Positions 1-8,298 of a stretch of DNA of 64,000 nucleotides are shown here, one piece after another. Position numbers and translations under genes: made by a program. The notes beneath the pieces were generated by a model that saw only the letters and a program-made list of their open reading frames with translations, did not search any database and was not told where the DNA came from. Each line of letters starts with the position of its first letter. Within the stretch, counting starts at the first letter, position 1. Source of the DNA: Sneathia sanguinegens (GTDB lineage: Bacteria; Fusobacteriota; Fusobacteriia; Fusobacteriales; Leptotrichiaceae); assembly GCF_042033325.1 (NCBI RefSeq), contig NZ_CP160095.1; one strand, 5' to 3'.

Positions 1-404
1 TCATCAGCCTTTTCTGCATATGCCCTATTACCTACTGCCATTGCCCCTAATCCTAGTGCCCTTGTATCATATCCTATAGCCATAGAACCATCCCCACGAG
101 CTCCATCATTGTTATAATTTGCAAATTTTTCTGATTGTGGATTATTGGGAAATGTAGAAAAATAATGTAATCCATTATCAATATTTATAGTATATGACTT
201 ATTATTTTCATCAATAATTACAGTCTTATATTTTCCCTTTTCATTATTATCTATTTTAGCATACTCTTCTTCTGTTAAAACTTTTTTATTTTGTCCATTA
301 ACATATACTTTAATAGTGTCAGCATATCCTATACTTGAATAGAATAAAAATTGTAATATAGTTAACACCATTAATTTTGTTTTATATTTTAAACTATATC
401 TCAT
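1..404 (-). CDS. trimeric autotransporter adhesin (YadA-like), N-terminal part, cut by window edge
   Basis: An open frame starts at an ATG at 402-404 and runs off the left edge (134 codons seen). An AAGGG stretch lies about 7 bases upstream of the ATG. Residues 1-29 form a signal peptide with a Lys-rich start and a hydrophobic core ending near GYA. Then comes a short segment containing VLTEEEYAKI that is almost the same as in the neighbouring adhesin. From about residue 108 there are YadA/Hep_Hag head repeats of the type MAIGYDTRALGLGAMAVG. The product should be an outer-membrane-anchored trimeric surface adhesin, but the anchor lies outside the window. It follows its paralogue by only 29 bp, so the two are probably co-transcribed. 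Confidence 0.8.
   Translation of the reverse strand, partial: MRYSLKYKTKLMVLTILQFLFYSSIGYADTIKVYVNGQNKKVLTEEEYAKIDNNEKGKYKTVIIDENNKSYTINIDNGLHYFSTFPNNPQSEKFANYNNDGARGDGSMAIGYDTRALGLGAMAVGNRAYAEKAD
166..294. repeat. 129-bp direct repeat, copy A (adhesin N-terminal region)
   Basis: This segment matches 2415-2543 in the same orientation with only three mismatches that I can find by eye. It encodes the post-signal segment of both adhesins (VLTEEEYAKIDNN region). The flanking sequence is much less alike, so the repeat is either conserved by gene conversion or a recent duplication edge. Confidence 0.85.
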
Positions 405-433
405 ATTTATACCCTTCATATATTATACTTTTT

Positions 434-2656
434 TTATTTATTTTTAATAATCGCTCTTAATTCTTCTATAATTTCTTTTAATTCTTTTATCTCATTTCCT
501 TGCTTTTTTAAATTTTGTTTAATTAATATGTTTTCGTTAGTTAATTTTTCAATTTTCTTATCCTTATTATCAACACTTCCAAGCATCACTCCAGCTCCAA
601 CTCCAAGTGCAAGATTTCCTTTTGTATTTACTGAACCACTTAATTTATATATAAAGTTTTTCTTATCATTTGTTCCACTAAAACCTATTGCTACTGAATG
701 TGAGCCTCCATAATAGCCATATGCTGCTGCTAAATTAAACTTTTTATCTCCACTTACTTGTGGTAAGTTAGCTATAGCTACTGCATTTGATATACCTCCT
801 AAAGCAAGATCAGATTTTTTGACTACTTCTTTAACATCATCTTGTAGTTTTGATTTAATTTCATTTAATTGACTTACATTTACTGCATCTTTTTCTTTGA
901 CACCGTTAGCTACATTTGTTATGACTTTTTCACCATCTTTAACACGTAATATTACATTCTTTTTTTCATCACTTTTTAACTTAGAATATTCTTCTTCAGA
1001 TAAAACTTTTTCACCTGAAACATATTCAAATGTATTTGAGCCTCCAACATTCCCTTTTACTTCAAAGGTTGCTGTATGTTCTTTTGGTGTTTTAGTTTCT
1101 GTTGGTGTAGCTGGAGTTTGTGGTGTTACAGCAGGTTGACTAGTATTAGGTTGTTTATTAGTTACTGATATATCAATACCCTTTCCTTCTAACTCTAAAG
1201 TATCTCCTAATTTAACATTTATAGTTTTTCCTCCTGCTTTTACGTTTATATATTGATTCTTTATTACTTGTTTTAATTGAGCAACATTAACTGCATCTGT
1301 ATCTTCACTACCAGCTGCAAGTCCTGTTAATTGACGAGTCATTCCTGTATCTTCATTACCTATAGATACTGTGGCTCCTGTTGATTTCCACATACAAATT
1401 GCCTTATTATATGCCAGTATATTTGCAGCACTTAATCTTTCAACCTCTTCTTTTAAATTTTTATCATCGGGCTTAGTTTTTAATTCATCTTTTTTTACTT
1501 TCAAATTATTATATGCCTTAACCCATTCATCATATTTTTTATCATTTCCTATTTTTTTATTCAAATCTACTTTATCAACAAATGGAACATAACCTAAAGT
1601 CCCTTTATCTCGATTTGATATAGAACCATAACCTAAAGCTACACCAGTTTCATAATTTACTTTTGAACTTGCACCTAATGCTGTTGCCAATCTAACATTA
1701 GCATTTGAATAAGGTCCTATTGCTAAAGACCAGTCACCATTTACATTTGAATTATATCCATATGCCATACTTGCTAATCCTATAGCCTTTGAATTACTAC
1801 CACTTGCAATTGTATAATTACCTATAGCATATGATTTACGACCAATTGATATAGCATCTTCTCCTACTGAAAAAAGAAATGACCCTAATGCTAAGCCATG
1901 TTGTCCTCCTCGGTATTCTTTTTCCCCATATTTATATTTAGAATCTGAACCTATAACTTCATTTCCATATCCAAATGACATTCCTAAATCTTCAACTTTA
2001 GAACTTTTACCGTAAATAACACTACCACCACTAATTGTATTTGTCATACCTGTAACTACATTTTGATCAGATCCTTTTTTAGTGTATTCCCATTCTGCTA
2101 ATCGATTATTTTTATCAGCATTTTTATTAATTGCTGTCCATCCAACTAAATTCCCTTGCCCTATAACTACATTGTGTTCTCCAGATACTTTTGTAAGCTT
2201 ATTATCACCATTATAGTAATCTATTCCTAAAACAACATTATATGCCCCATCAACATCAAGATTATTACCTAAGACAATACTATTATTTTTACCATTTTTT
2301 ATACCTGTAAGTTTAGAATTTACTCCAATTACAATACCATTATCTCCTCCTTTAGCACCATCATTACTGTAATTACTTTCTGACCCAGTTTCATTTGACT
2401 TTATTGAAATATAGTGTAATCCATTATCAATATTTATGGTATATGTCTTATTATTTTCATCAATAATTACAGGCTTATATTTTCCCTTTTCATTATTATC
2501 TATTTTAGCATACTCTTCTTCTGTTAAAACTTTTTTATTTTGTGCATCAACATAAATTTTTATATTTTCTGCATATATTGTGTTGCCATAAAATAAAAAT
2601 GGTAACATTCCTAATAATATAAATTTTAAATTCCATTTAATATTCTTTTTATTCAT
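434..2656 (-). CDS. trimeric autotransporter adhesin (YadA-like), full length
   Basis: A 740-residue surface adhesin expected to form a trimer anchored in the outer membrane. Residues 1-29 are a signal peptide ending NTIYA. About residues 100-350 are YadA head repeats (AIG/ALG/SIG motifs each followed by a small-residue run). Neck motifs lie near residue 443 (DAVNVAQLKQV) and near 587 (DAVNVSQLNEI). Between them is a Pro/Thr linker (TPQTPATPTETKTP) and a second copy of the EEEYSKL segment. Residues about 610-690 form the YadA anchor barrel (AAAYGYYGGSHSVAIGFSG). Unusually, about 47 charged coiled-coil residues follow the barrel instead of the protein ending at the last strand. The start has AGAGGTG upstream. 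The downstream paralogue begins 29 bp after the stop. No simple sequence repeats that would suggest slipped-strand phase variation were seen. Confidence 0.88.
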   Translation of the reverse strand: MNKKNIKWNLKFILLGMLPFLFYGNTIYAENIKIYVDAQNKKVLTEEEYAKIDNNEKGKYKPVIIDENNKTYTINIDNGLHYISIKSNETGSESNYSNDGAKGGDNGIVIGVNSKLTGIKNGKNNSIVLGNNLDVDGAYNVVLGIDYYNGDNKLTKVSGEHNVVIGQGNLVGWTAINKNADKNNRLAEWEYTKKGSDQNVVTGMTNTISGGSVIYGKSSKVEDLGMSFGYGNEVIGSDSKYKYGEKEYRGGQHGLALGSFLFSVGEDAISIGRKSYAIGNYTIASGSNSKAIGLASMAYGYNSNVNGDWSLAIGPYSNANVRLATALGASSKVNYETGVALGYGSISNRDKGTLGYVPFVDKVDLNKKIGNDKKYDEWVKAYNNLKVKKDELKTKPDDKNLKEEVERLSAANILAYNKAICMWKSTGATVSIGNEDTGMTRQLTGLAAGSEDTDAVNVAQLKQVIKNQYINVKAGGKTINVKLGDTLELEGKGIDISVTNKQPNTSQPAVTPQTPATPTETKTPKEHTATFEVKGNVGGSNTFEYVSGEKVLSEEEYSKLKSDEKKNVILRVKDGEKVITNVANGVKEKDAVNVSQLNEIKSKLQDDVKEVVKKSDLALGGISNAVAIANLPQVSGDKKFNLAAAYGYYGGSHSVAIGFSGTNDKKNFIYKLSGSVNTKGNLALGVGAGVMLGSVDNKDKKIEKLTNENILIKQNLKKQGNEIKELKEIIEELRAIIKNK
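2415..2543. repeat. 129-bp direct repeat, copy B (adhesin N-terminal region)
   Basis: Near-identical to 166-294, in the 5' part of the full-length adhesin gene. The two copies are about 2.25 kb apart in the same orientation, so recombination between them would delete most of the full-length gene and leave a single hybrid adhesin. Confidence 0.85.
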
Positions 2657-2676
2657 ATTAATTCACCTCTGCTTAT

Positions 2677-2705
2677 ATTATATGCTCCTATTTTAAAAAA
2701 AGCAA
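2677..2705 (-). promoter_or_regulatory. putative promoter of the adhesin pair
   Basis: On the minus strand TTGCTT (2700-2705) and TATAAT (2677-2682) are separated by 17 bp. The -10 is a perfect match and the -35 matches at four of six positions. The transcript would start very close to the ribosome-binding site of the 740-residue adhesin, giving a leader of about 14 bases. Confidence 0.55.
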
Positions 2706-2784
2706 TAAATGGCAAAATAAAGTGAAAAATAATTGCAATTTATTTGTATTTTTTGTTTTTTTATAAACATATTAAATTTTATAT

Positions 2785-2816
2785 ATAAAAAAGTGGAATT
2801 TTTAAAAATTCCACTT
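2785..2816 (-). terminator. rho-independent terminator of the atp operon
   Basis: A perfect inverted repeat (AAGTGGAATTTTT / AAAAATTCCACTT) directly after the atpC stop, followed on the minus strand by a T-run. Confidence 0.88.
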
Positions 2817-2817
2817 A

Positions 2818-3204
2818 TTATCTTCTCAAACTATCTTGAATTCTTTTCTTAGTTCCAAGAATATCTCTATCTTCCTTAAGTTTTTCTTCAGTTGCTTTCT
2901 TAATTGCTTGTTCTCTTTCCAAACGAATAGCACTTTCCTTAGAAGCTTCAATAATATCTTCAGCTAGAATTGTTAGCTTATTTTCTTTAACTTCCAAAAA
3001 ACCTCCAGAAATTACATATAGATGTTCCTTATTTTCTTGTCTAATTAATAATTGACCAGACCCTAAGGCTGTAACATAATTTATATGCTTAGGTCTTATA
3101 CCTACATCTCCTCTTGAAGATTTTACTTTCAAAAAACTTACATTTGGAAAATTAAACTCTTCTCCCTTTGGTGAAACTACCAAAACTTGTAAAAGTTCTG
3201 CCAT
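2818..3204 (-). CDS. atpC: F1Fo ATP synthase epsilon subunit
   Basis: 128 residues, normal for epsilon. An N-terminal beta-sandwich (about 1-85, with VVSPKGEEF and GDVGIRPKH) is followed by a C-terminal helical hairpin rich in Glu/Lys (about 88-128). It is part of the central stalk with gamma and modulates ATP hydrolysis. I start it at the ATG at 3202-3204 (MAELLQ) rather than the GTG nine bases upstream, because AGGTG lies seven bases before that ATG. It begins one base after the atpD stop, so translation is probably coupled. It is the last gene of the atp operon. Confidence 0.93.
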   Translation of the reverse strand: MAELLQVLVVSPKGEEFNFPNVSFLKVKSSRGDVGIRPKHINYVTALGSGQLLIRQENKEHLYVISGGFLEVKENKLTILAEDIIEASKESAIRLEREQAIKKATEEKLKEDRDILGTKKRIQDSLRR

Positions 3205-3205
3205 T

Positions 3206-4609
3206 TTATTCACCTGCCATTTTTTTAGCTTTTTCTACTGCTTCATCTATTGTTCCAACAAATAGAAAAGCTTGTTCTGGTAAATCGTCATATTTTCCAT
3301 CTAAAATTTCTTTAAATCCTCTTATAGTTTCCTTTAAAGGTACATATTTACCCTTCATTCCAGTGAATTGTTCAGCAACAGAAAATGGTTGTGAGAAAAA
3401 TCTTTGTATTTTTCTTGCTCTATTAACTATTACTTTATCTTCATCACCCAATTCATCCATACCTAATATAGCTATAATATCTTGTAATTCCTTATATCTT
3501 TGCAATACCTTTTGTGTTTCTCTTGCAACTTTGTAATGTTCATTACCAACTATATCTGGTTCCAAAATTCTTGATGTTGAATCTAATGGATCAACTGCTG
3601 GATATATACCTAATGATGCTATTTGTCTTGATAAAACTGTTGTTGCATCAAGATGTGAGAATGTTGTAGCTGGTGCTGGGTCAGTTAAGTCATCCGCTGG
3701 AACATATACAGCTTGAACTGATGTTATTGATCCAGTTTGTGTTGAAGTTATTCTTTCTTGTAAGGCACCCATTTCAGTTGATAAGTTTGGTTGATATCCA
3801 ACTGCTGATGGCATTCTTCCTAATAATGCTGAAACTTCAGCTCCTGCTTGTGTAAATCTGAATATATTATCTATAAATAGCAATACATTTTGTCCTTGCT
3901 TATCTCTAAAATATTCTGCCATTGTTAAAGCTGTCAATGCTACTCTTAATCTTGCCCCAGGCGGTTCATTCATTTGCCCATATACCAAGGCTGTATTGTT
4001 TATAACACCACTTTCTGACATTTCATTATATAGGTCTCTTCCTTCTCTTGTTCTTTCACCTACACCAGCAAAGACAGATAAACCTCCATGACCCTTGGCA
4101 ATATTATTAATCAATTCTTGTATCAATACAGTTTTTCCTACTCCAGCTCCTCCGAATAGTCCTATCTTACCACCTTTTAAATATGGTGCTAATAAGTCTA
4201 CTACTTTTATTCCTGTTTCAAGGATTTCAAAACTTCCTCCTTGTTCTTCAAAGCTTGGAGCTTCTTTATGTATAAATTCTCTCATTTCTGTTTTAACTTC
4301 ACCTTTGTTATCAACAGTTTCTCCTAATACATTAAAAATTCTTCCTAAAGTTTCCTTACCTACTGGTACTTGTATTGGTGCCATTGTATCATTTATTTCT
4401 AATCCTCTTTTTAATCCATCAGTATTTGACATAGCTACTGCTCTAACTGTGTTATTTCCAAGATGTGAATGTACTTCAGCAACTATTCTTTTACCATTTA
4501 AAAAGACTTCTAAGGCATTATATATTTCTGGTAATTTATCATCAAATCTTGCATCTATTACTGGTCCTATTATTTGAGTTATTACTCCCTTATTTTTCAA
4601 ATATTGCAC
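3206..4609 (-). CDS. atpD: F1Fo ATP synthase catalytic beta subunit
   Basis: 467 residues, standard length. It carries the P-loop GGAGVGKT near residue 153, the GERTREG motif, and LLGRMPSAVGYQPNL followed by the catalytic-site loop ALQERITSTQTGS. It is the catalytic subunit of the F1 hexamer, converting ADP and phosphate to ATP or the reverse while gamma rotates. It sits between atpG and atpC as in most bacteria. Its last codons (GGT GAA TAA) contain the Shine-Dalgarno for atpC. Confidence 0.97.
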   Translation of the reverse strand: MQYLKNKGVITQIIGPVIDARFDDKLPEIYNALEVFLNGKRIVAEVHSHLGNNTVRAVAMSNTDGLKRGLEINDTMAPIQVPVGKETLGRIFNVLGETVDNKGEVKTEMREFIHKEAPSFEEQGGSFEILETGIKVVDLLAPYLKGGKIGLFGGAGVGKTVLIQELINNIAKGHGGLSVFAGVGERTREGRDLYNEMSESGVINNTALVYGQMNEPPGARLRVALTALTMAEYFRDKQGQNVLLFIDNIFRFTQAGAEVSALLGRMPSAVGYQPNLSTEMGALQERITSTQTGSITSVQAVYVPADDLTDPAPATTFSHLDATTVLSRQIASLGIYPAVDPLDSTSRILEPDIVGNEHYKVARETQKVLQRYKELQDIIAILGMDELGDEDKVIVNRARKIQRFFSQPFSVAEQFTGMKGKYVPLKETIRGFKEILDGKYDDLPEQAFLFVGTIDEAVEKAKKMAGE

Positions 4610-4614
4610 CTCCT

Positions 4615-5478
4615 TTACTTAAGAGCTGATGCTCCTCCTACAATTTCATTTATTTCTTGAGTTATCTTTGCTTGTCTTATTCTATTGTATTCTAGAGTTA
4701 ATTGTTTTATCAAATCATCTGCATTTTCACTAGCATTTTTCATTGCCATCATTCTTGCAGAATGTTCACTTGCTGTTGTTTCCAACAAAGCTTGATATAT
4801 CTTAATATTAAGCAACTGTGGTATTAAATCTATTAACACATCTTCTTCATTAGGTTCAAAGATAAAATCTGCTTTTTTAGTTTTTTCTACATTATTTTCA
4901 AAAGGTAAAAGTCTTTCTTCTTCCAATTTATATTCAATAACTGATACAAATTTTGAATAAATTAGATAAACTTCATCATACTTATCTGATAAATAGTTAT
5001 TAACTATATCAGAACTTATTAATTTTGCTTTTTCAAACATAGTTTCTGGTATCAATTGGATATATTCACTATCAACAGTAATATCTCTATCCAAACAATA
5101 ATCTCTTAATTTCTTACCTATTGATATTACAGATACTTTTTTATTTTCCTTTTTGAAAGTCTTTATTTTATTTTCCATTCTCTTAATGGCATTACTATTA
5201 AAACTTCCACAAAGTCCTCTGTCAGAGGTCATAACTATTAAGCAAACCTTTTTTACCTTATTTTTTCCATCAAATAAGACATGATGTTTACCAACAGCAC
5301 TAGATAAAATATTTTCAAAAACTTTATTCATTGCACCTGAATATGCTCTTGATTTAAATGTTAAATTTTGATATTTTTTAAATTTTGTTGATGACACTAT
5401 ATTCATTGCATTAGTAATTTGTCTTGAATTTTTTATACTATTTATTCTTTCTTTTATTTCTTTAGTATTTGCTGCCAT
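4615..5478 (-). CDS. atpG: F1Fo ATP synthase gamma subunit
   Basis: 287 residues. It has the N-terminal helix typical of gamma (IKERINSIKNSRQITNAMNIVSSTKFKK, shown by its start at residues 8-27 and beyond), the central Rossmann-like part with TSDRGLCGSFN, and the conserved C-terminal helix (ARMMAMKNASENADDLI). The two terminal helices form the coiled-coil rotor shaft inside the alpha/beta hexamer. It lies 12 bp after atpA and 5 bp before atpD. Confidence 0.96.
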   Translation of the reverse strand: MAANTKEIKERINSIKNSRQITNAMNIVSSTKFKKYQNLTFKSRAYSGAMNKVFENILSSAVGKHHVLFDGKNKVKKVCLIVMTSDRGLCGSFNSNAIKRMENKIKTFKKENKKVSVISIGKKLRDYCLDRDITVDSEYIQLIPETMFEKAKLISSDIVNNYLSDKYDEVYLIYSKFVSVIEYKLEEERLLPFENNVEKTKKADFIFEPNEEDVLIDLIPQLLNIKIYQALLETTASEHSARMMAMKNASENADDLIKQLTLEYNRIRQAKITQEINEIVGGASALK

Positions 5479-5490
5479 TTTCTATTACCT

Positions 5491-6996
5491 CTAATGTACA
5501 TAGTCTTTCTTGAATTGTGTCAAGAAATCTTCTATTTCTTTTTCTATATCAGCTGTAATAGTTTTTTGTTCTTTAATATGTTTTAATAAATCTGTCGTAT
5601 TTCTAGCTGATTGCAACATTTCTTCTTCAAAATTTCTTACATCTTCTATATCTATATCATCTAACTTACCATGTGTTGCTGCATAAAATACCAAAACTTG
5701 ATCTTCAACTTCATAAGGTTTATATTGAGCTTGTTTTAATATTTCCATTATTCTTTCTCCCCTATTAAGTTGTTCTCTTGTAGCCTTATCAAGATCTGAT
5801 CCAAATTGTGCAAATGCTAATAACTCATTGTATTGTGCAAGTTCCAATTTAACTCTTGAAGCAACTTGTTTCATTGCCTTTATTTGTGCTGAACCTCCTA
5901 CTCTTGAAACTGATAGTCCTGCATTAATTGCTGGTCTAAATCCAGAATTGAATAAATCTGTTTCCAAGAATATTTGTCCATCTGTAATTGAAATTACATT
6001 AGTTGGAATATATGCTGATATATCTCCTGCTTGTGTTTCTATTATTGGCAAAGCTGTTATACTTCCACCACCTAATTCAGGGCTTAATTTAGCAGCTCTT
6101 TCTAGTAATCTTGAGTGTAAATAGAAAACGTCTCCAGGATATGCTTCTCTTCCAGGCGGTCTTTTTAATAGTAAAGACATTTCTCTATAAGCTACAGCAT
6201 GTTTTGATAAATCATCATATACAATTAATACATGTTTTCCATTATCCATGAAATACTCTCCCATGGTAACACCAGAATAAGGTGCTAAATATTGCATTGA
6301 TGCTGGTTCTGAAGCTGTTGCGGCTACTATTATTGTTTTATCCATAACTCCAGCTTCTTCCAATTTTTTAGCTATATTTGCAACTGTAGATCTTTTTTGA
6401 CCTATTGCAACATAAATACAATATACATCTGTATTCTTTTGATTTATTATTGTGTCTATAGCTATAGCTGTCTTTCCTGTTTGTCTATCTCCAATTATTA
6501 ATTCTCTTTGTCCTCTTCCTATAGGTACCATACCATCTATAGATTTTATACCAGTTTGTAAAGGTTCACTTACTGGTGCTCTATCTATGATACCAGATGC
6601 TGTTCGTTCTACATCCATATACTTAGAAGTATTTATAGCACCTTTTCCATCAATAGGATTACCTAGTGAATCTACAACACGACCTAACATAGCTTCTCCT
6701 ACTGGAACTTGAGTAATCTTACCAGTACCTTTGACTATATCTCCTTCTTTTATACTACCATTAGTCTTTAGCATTACTGCCCCAACATTATTTTCTTCAA
6801 GATTTAAGACCATAGCTACAGAGCCATTAGAAAATTCTAGTAATTCTCCTGACATTAAATCTCTTAGACCGTAAATATTTACTATTCCGTCACCTATTTC
6901 GACAACAGTTCCGACATTTTTTTTGTCTAAATTTTTCTTATAGCCTTCTATCTCTGATTTAATAATATCTCTAACTTCTTCTGGCTTTATACTCAC
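5491..6996 (-). CDS. atpA: F1Fo ATP synthase alpha subunit
   Basis: 501 residues, standard size. It contains the P-loop GDRQTGKTA near residue 169, the PGREAYPGDVFYLHSRLLER block, and the alpha signature in ALPIIETQAGDISAYIPTN. It is the non-catalytic nucleotide-binding partner of beta in F1. It begins 12 bp after atpH with a good ribosome-binding site (AGGAGGTGA), and its start MSIKPEEVRDIIKSEI is typical of the family. Confidence 0.97.
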   Translation of the reverse strand: MSIKPEEVRDIIKSEIEGYKKNLDKKNVGTVVEIGDGIVNIYGLRDLMSGELLEFSNGSVAMVLNLEENNVGAVMLKTNGSIKEGDIVKGTGKITQVPVGEAMLGRVVDSLGNPIDGKGAINTSKYMDVERTASGIIDRAPVSEPLQTGIKSIDGMVPIGRGQRELIIGDRQTGKTAIAIDTIINQKNTDVYCIYVAIGQKRSTVANIAKKLEEAGVMDKTIIVAATASEPASMQYLAPYSGVTMGEYFMDNGKHVLIVYDDLSKHAVAYREMSLLLKRPPGREAYPGDVFYLHSRLLERAAKLSPELGGGSITALPIIETQAGDISAYIPTNVISITDGQIFLETDLFNSGFRPAINAGLSVSRVGGSAQIKAMKQVASRVKLELAQYNELLAFAQFGSDLDKATREQLNRGERIMEILKQAQYKPYEVEDQVLVFYAATHGKLDDIDIEDVRNFEEEMLQSARNTTDLLKHIKEQKTITADIEKEIEDFLTQFKKDYVH

Positions 6997-7008
6997 TTAC
7001 TTCACCTC

Positions 7009-7536
7009 CTAAAATCTATTTTTAAATTCTTTTATTTGTGTTCTTATAGAACCGTCTATTACTTCATCACCTATTTTTAGAATTCCTCCAGCAATTATGC
7101 TTTTGTCTACTACTACATGAAGTAATATCTTTTTATTTTTTATCTTTTCTAATTTTCTTATAAGTCTTGTTTTTTGTTCTTCTGTTAATTCCTTAGCAAA
7201 TATTGCTGTAACAATTAATCTATTATGATTTTCATTATAGATTTTCAAATATTCATCTTTAATTTCAGAAATATTAGCTAATCTCTTTTTATCAATTAAA
7301 TAATCTAAAACTTCTATAGGAATATCTTTAATATCTTGATAAATTACATTCAATATTTCTTTTTTTATTGTTGCATCTATAATTGGATATTCAAGAAATT
7401 TTTTAAATTCTTCATCATCTTTAATATGTTGCACCAATATTTCTAACATTTCTAAAACTGGAAAAATTTGATCCTTTTGTTTAGCTATATCATATATTGC
7501 TTGTGAATAAACCATTGCTACTTTTCTATCACTCAT
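7009..7536 (-). CDS. atpH: F1Fo ATP synthase delta subunit (OSCP)
   Basis: 175 residues, the usual length. The N-terminal helical domain (YSQAIYDIAKQ) and the C-terminal ILKIGDEVIDGSIRTQIKEF motif are diagnostic. It links F1 to the b-subunit peripheral stalk. I take the ATG at 7534-7536 (MSDRKVAMVY). The nine-base upstream GTG lies inside the AGGTGAATAAAATG junction, which supplies the Shine-Dalgarno and the atpF stop. The same junction sequence recurs at atpD-atpC. Confidence 0.93.
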   Translation of the reverse strand: MSDRKVAMVYSQAIYDIAKQKDQIFPVLEMLEILVQHIKDDEEFKKFLEYPIIDATIKKEILNVIYQDIKDIPIEVLDYLIDKKRLANISEIKDEYLKIYNENHNRLIVTAIFAKELTEEQKTRLIRKLEKIKNKKILLHVVVDKSIIAGGILKIGDEVIDGSIRTQIKEFKNRF

Positions 7537-7537
7537 T

Positions 7538-8035
7538 TTATTCACCTATTTCATCAATAAAGTTTTCTATACTCTTATTTTGTAAATTTTCATCTTTTGA
7601 AATATTTTCTTTAAGTATCTTTTCTGCTAAATCAATAGCCATTTTTCCTATTTCTTGTTGTAATTCAGCTTTTGCTTTTTCTTTCATTTTAACAATATCT
7701 GCTTCAGCCTTCATTAACATTCTTTCTCTTGTTTGATTAGCATTAGCTAGAATTTGTTCTTTTCTTTCATCAGCTTGTTTTTCAGCTTTTATAATTATAT
7801 CATTAGCTCTTCTTTTTGATTCTTTTCTTAATTTTTCAGAAGTCGCCTTTTGTTCTTCTAATGTTTTTCTTTCTTCATTAACTTTTTCCAAATCTTTAAG
7901 AGCTATTTTTTTTCTTTCCTCAATTATTCCACCAATTTTTTTACCGAATAATCTCCAAAAAACATAAACCATTATAAGAAAATTTATCATTTGAATTATC
8001 ATAGATAAATCTATTGATATCAAGCTATTTTCCAT
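7538..8035 (-). CDS. atpF: F1Fo ATP synthase b subunit
   Basis: 165 residues. One N-terminal membrane helix (MIIQMINFLIMVYVFWRLF, about residues 12-30) is followed by a long charged coiled coil (about 35-150), the hallmark of the b subunit. It forms the peripheral stalk that holds F1 against the membrane a subunit. A single b gene is present with no second b' gene, so a b homodimer is expected. The gene is 12 bp after atpE. Confidence 0.95.
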   Translation of the reverse strand: MENSLISIDLSMIIQMINFLIMVYVFWRLFGKKIGGIIEERKKIALKDLEKVNEERKTLEEQKATSEKLRKESKRRANDIIIKAEKQADERKEQILANANQTRERMLMKAEADIVKMKEKAKAELQQEIGKMAIDLAEKILKENISKDENLQNKSIENFIDEIGE

Positions 8036-8047
8036 GTTTTTTTACCA

Positions 8048-8287
8048 TTATCCTTTCAACAATATTAATATTAGTGAAATTAATAAAGCATATATACCAG
8101 TTGATTCTGTTATCGCACAACCTATAAATAATGTACTCATTATTTCACTTTTAGCTTCAGGTTGTCTTGAAATTGCTTCAACTGCATATGCTGATGTTAA
8201 ACCTTGACCAAGTCCTGCACCTATACCACCACAAGCTGCAATCCCAGCTCCCAATAATGCTGCTGCTTTTACTATTTCAACTCCCAT
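8048..8287 (-). CDS. atpE: ATP synthase c subunit with Na+-binding signature
   Basis: 79 residues forming two membrane helices joined by the polar loop SRQPEAK. The ion site is E61. Gln28 in helix 1 (GLGQG) and Ser62, Thr63 and Tyr66 in helix 2 (TESTGIY) line up with the Na+ ligands known from the Ilyobacter tartaricus c ring (Q32, E65, S66, T67, Y70). Proton-type rings usually lack this set. This implies a sodium-driven ATP synthase. That is inference from motif match; ring size and actual ion use cannot be read from sequence. It lies between atpB and atpF in the operon. Confidence 0.95.
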   Translation of the reverse strand: MGVEIVKAAALLGAGIAACGGIGAGLGQGLTSAYAVEAISRQPEAKSEIMSTLFIGCAITESTGIYALLISLILILLKG

Positions 8288-8298
8288 TTCTCCTCCTT

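Noticed and set aside
1371..1592. Plus-strand open frames inside the adhesin gene
   Set aside because: Antisense shadows of a well-supported coding region, with no ribosome-binding sites.
4095..6712. Long plus-strand frames opposite atpD and atpA
   Set aside because: Antisense to highly conserved ATP synthase genes; the codon pattern is a mirror of the real genes.
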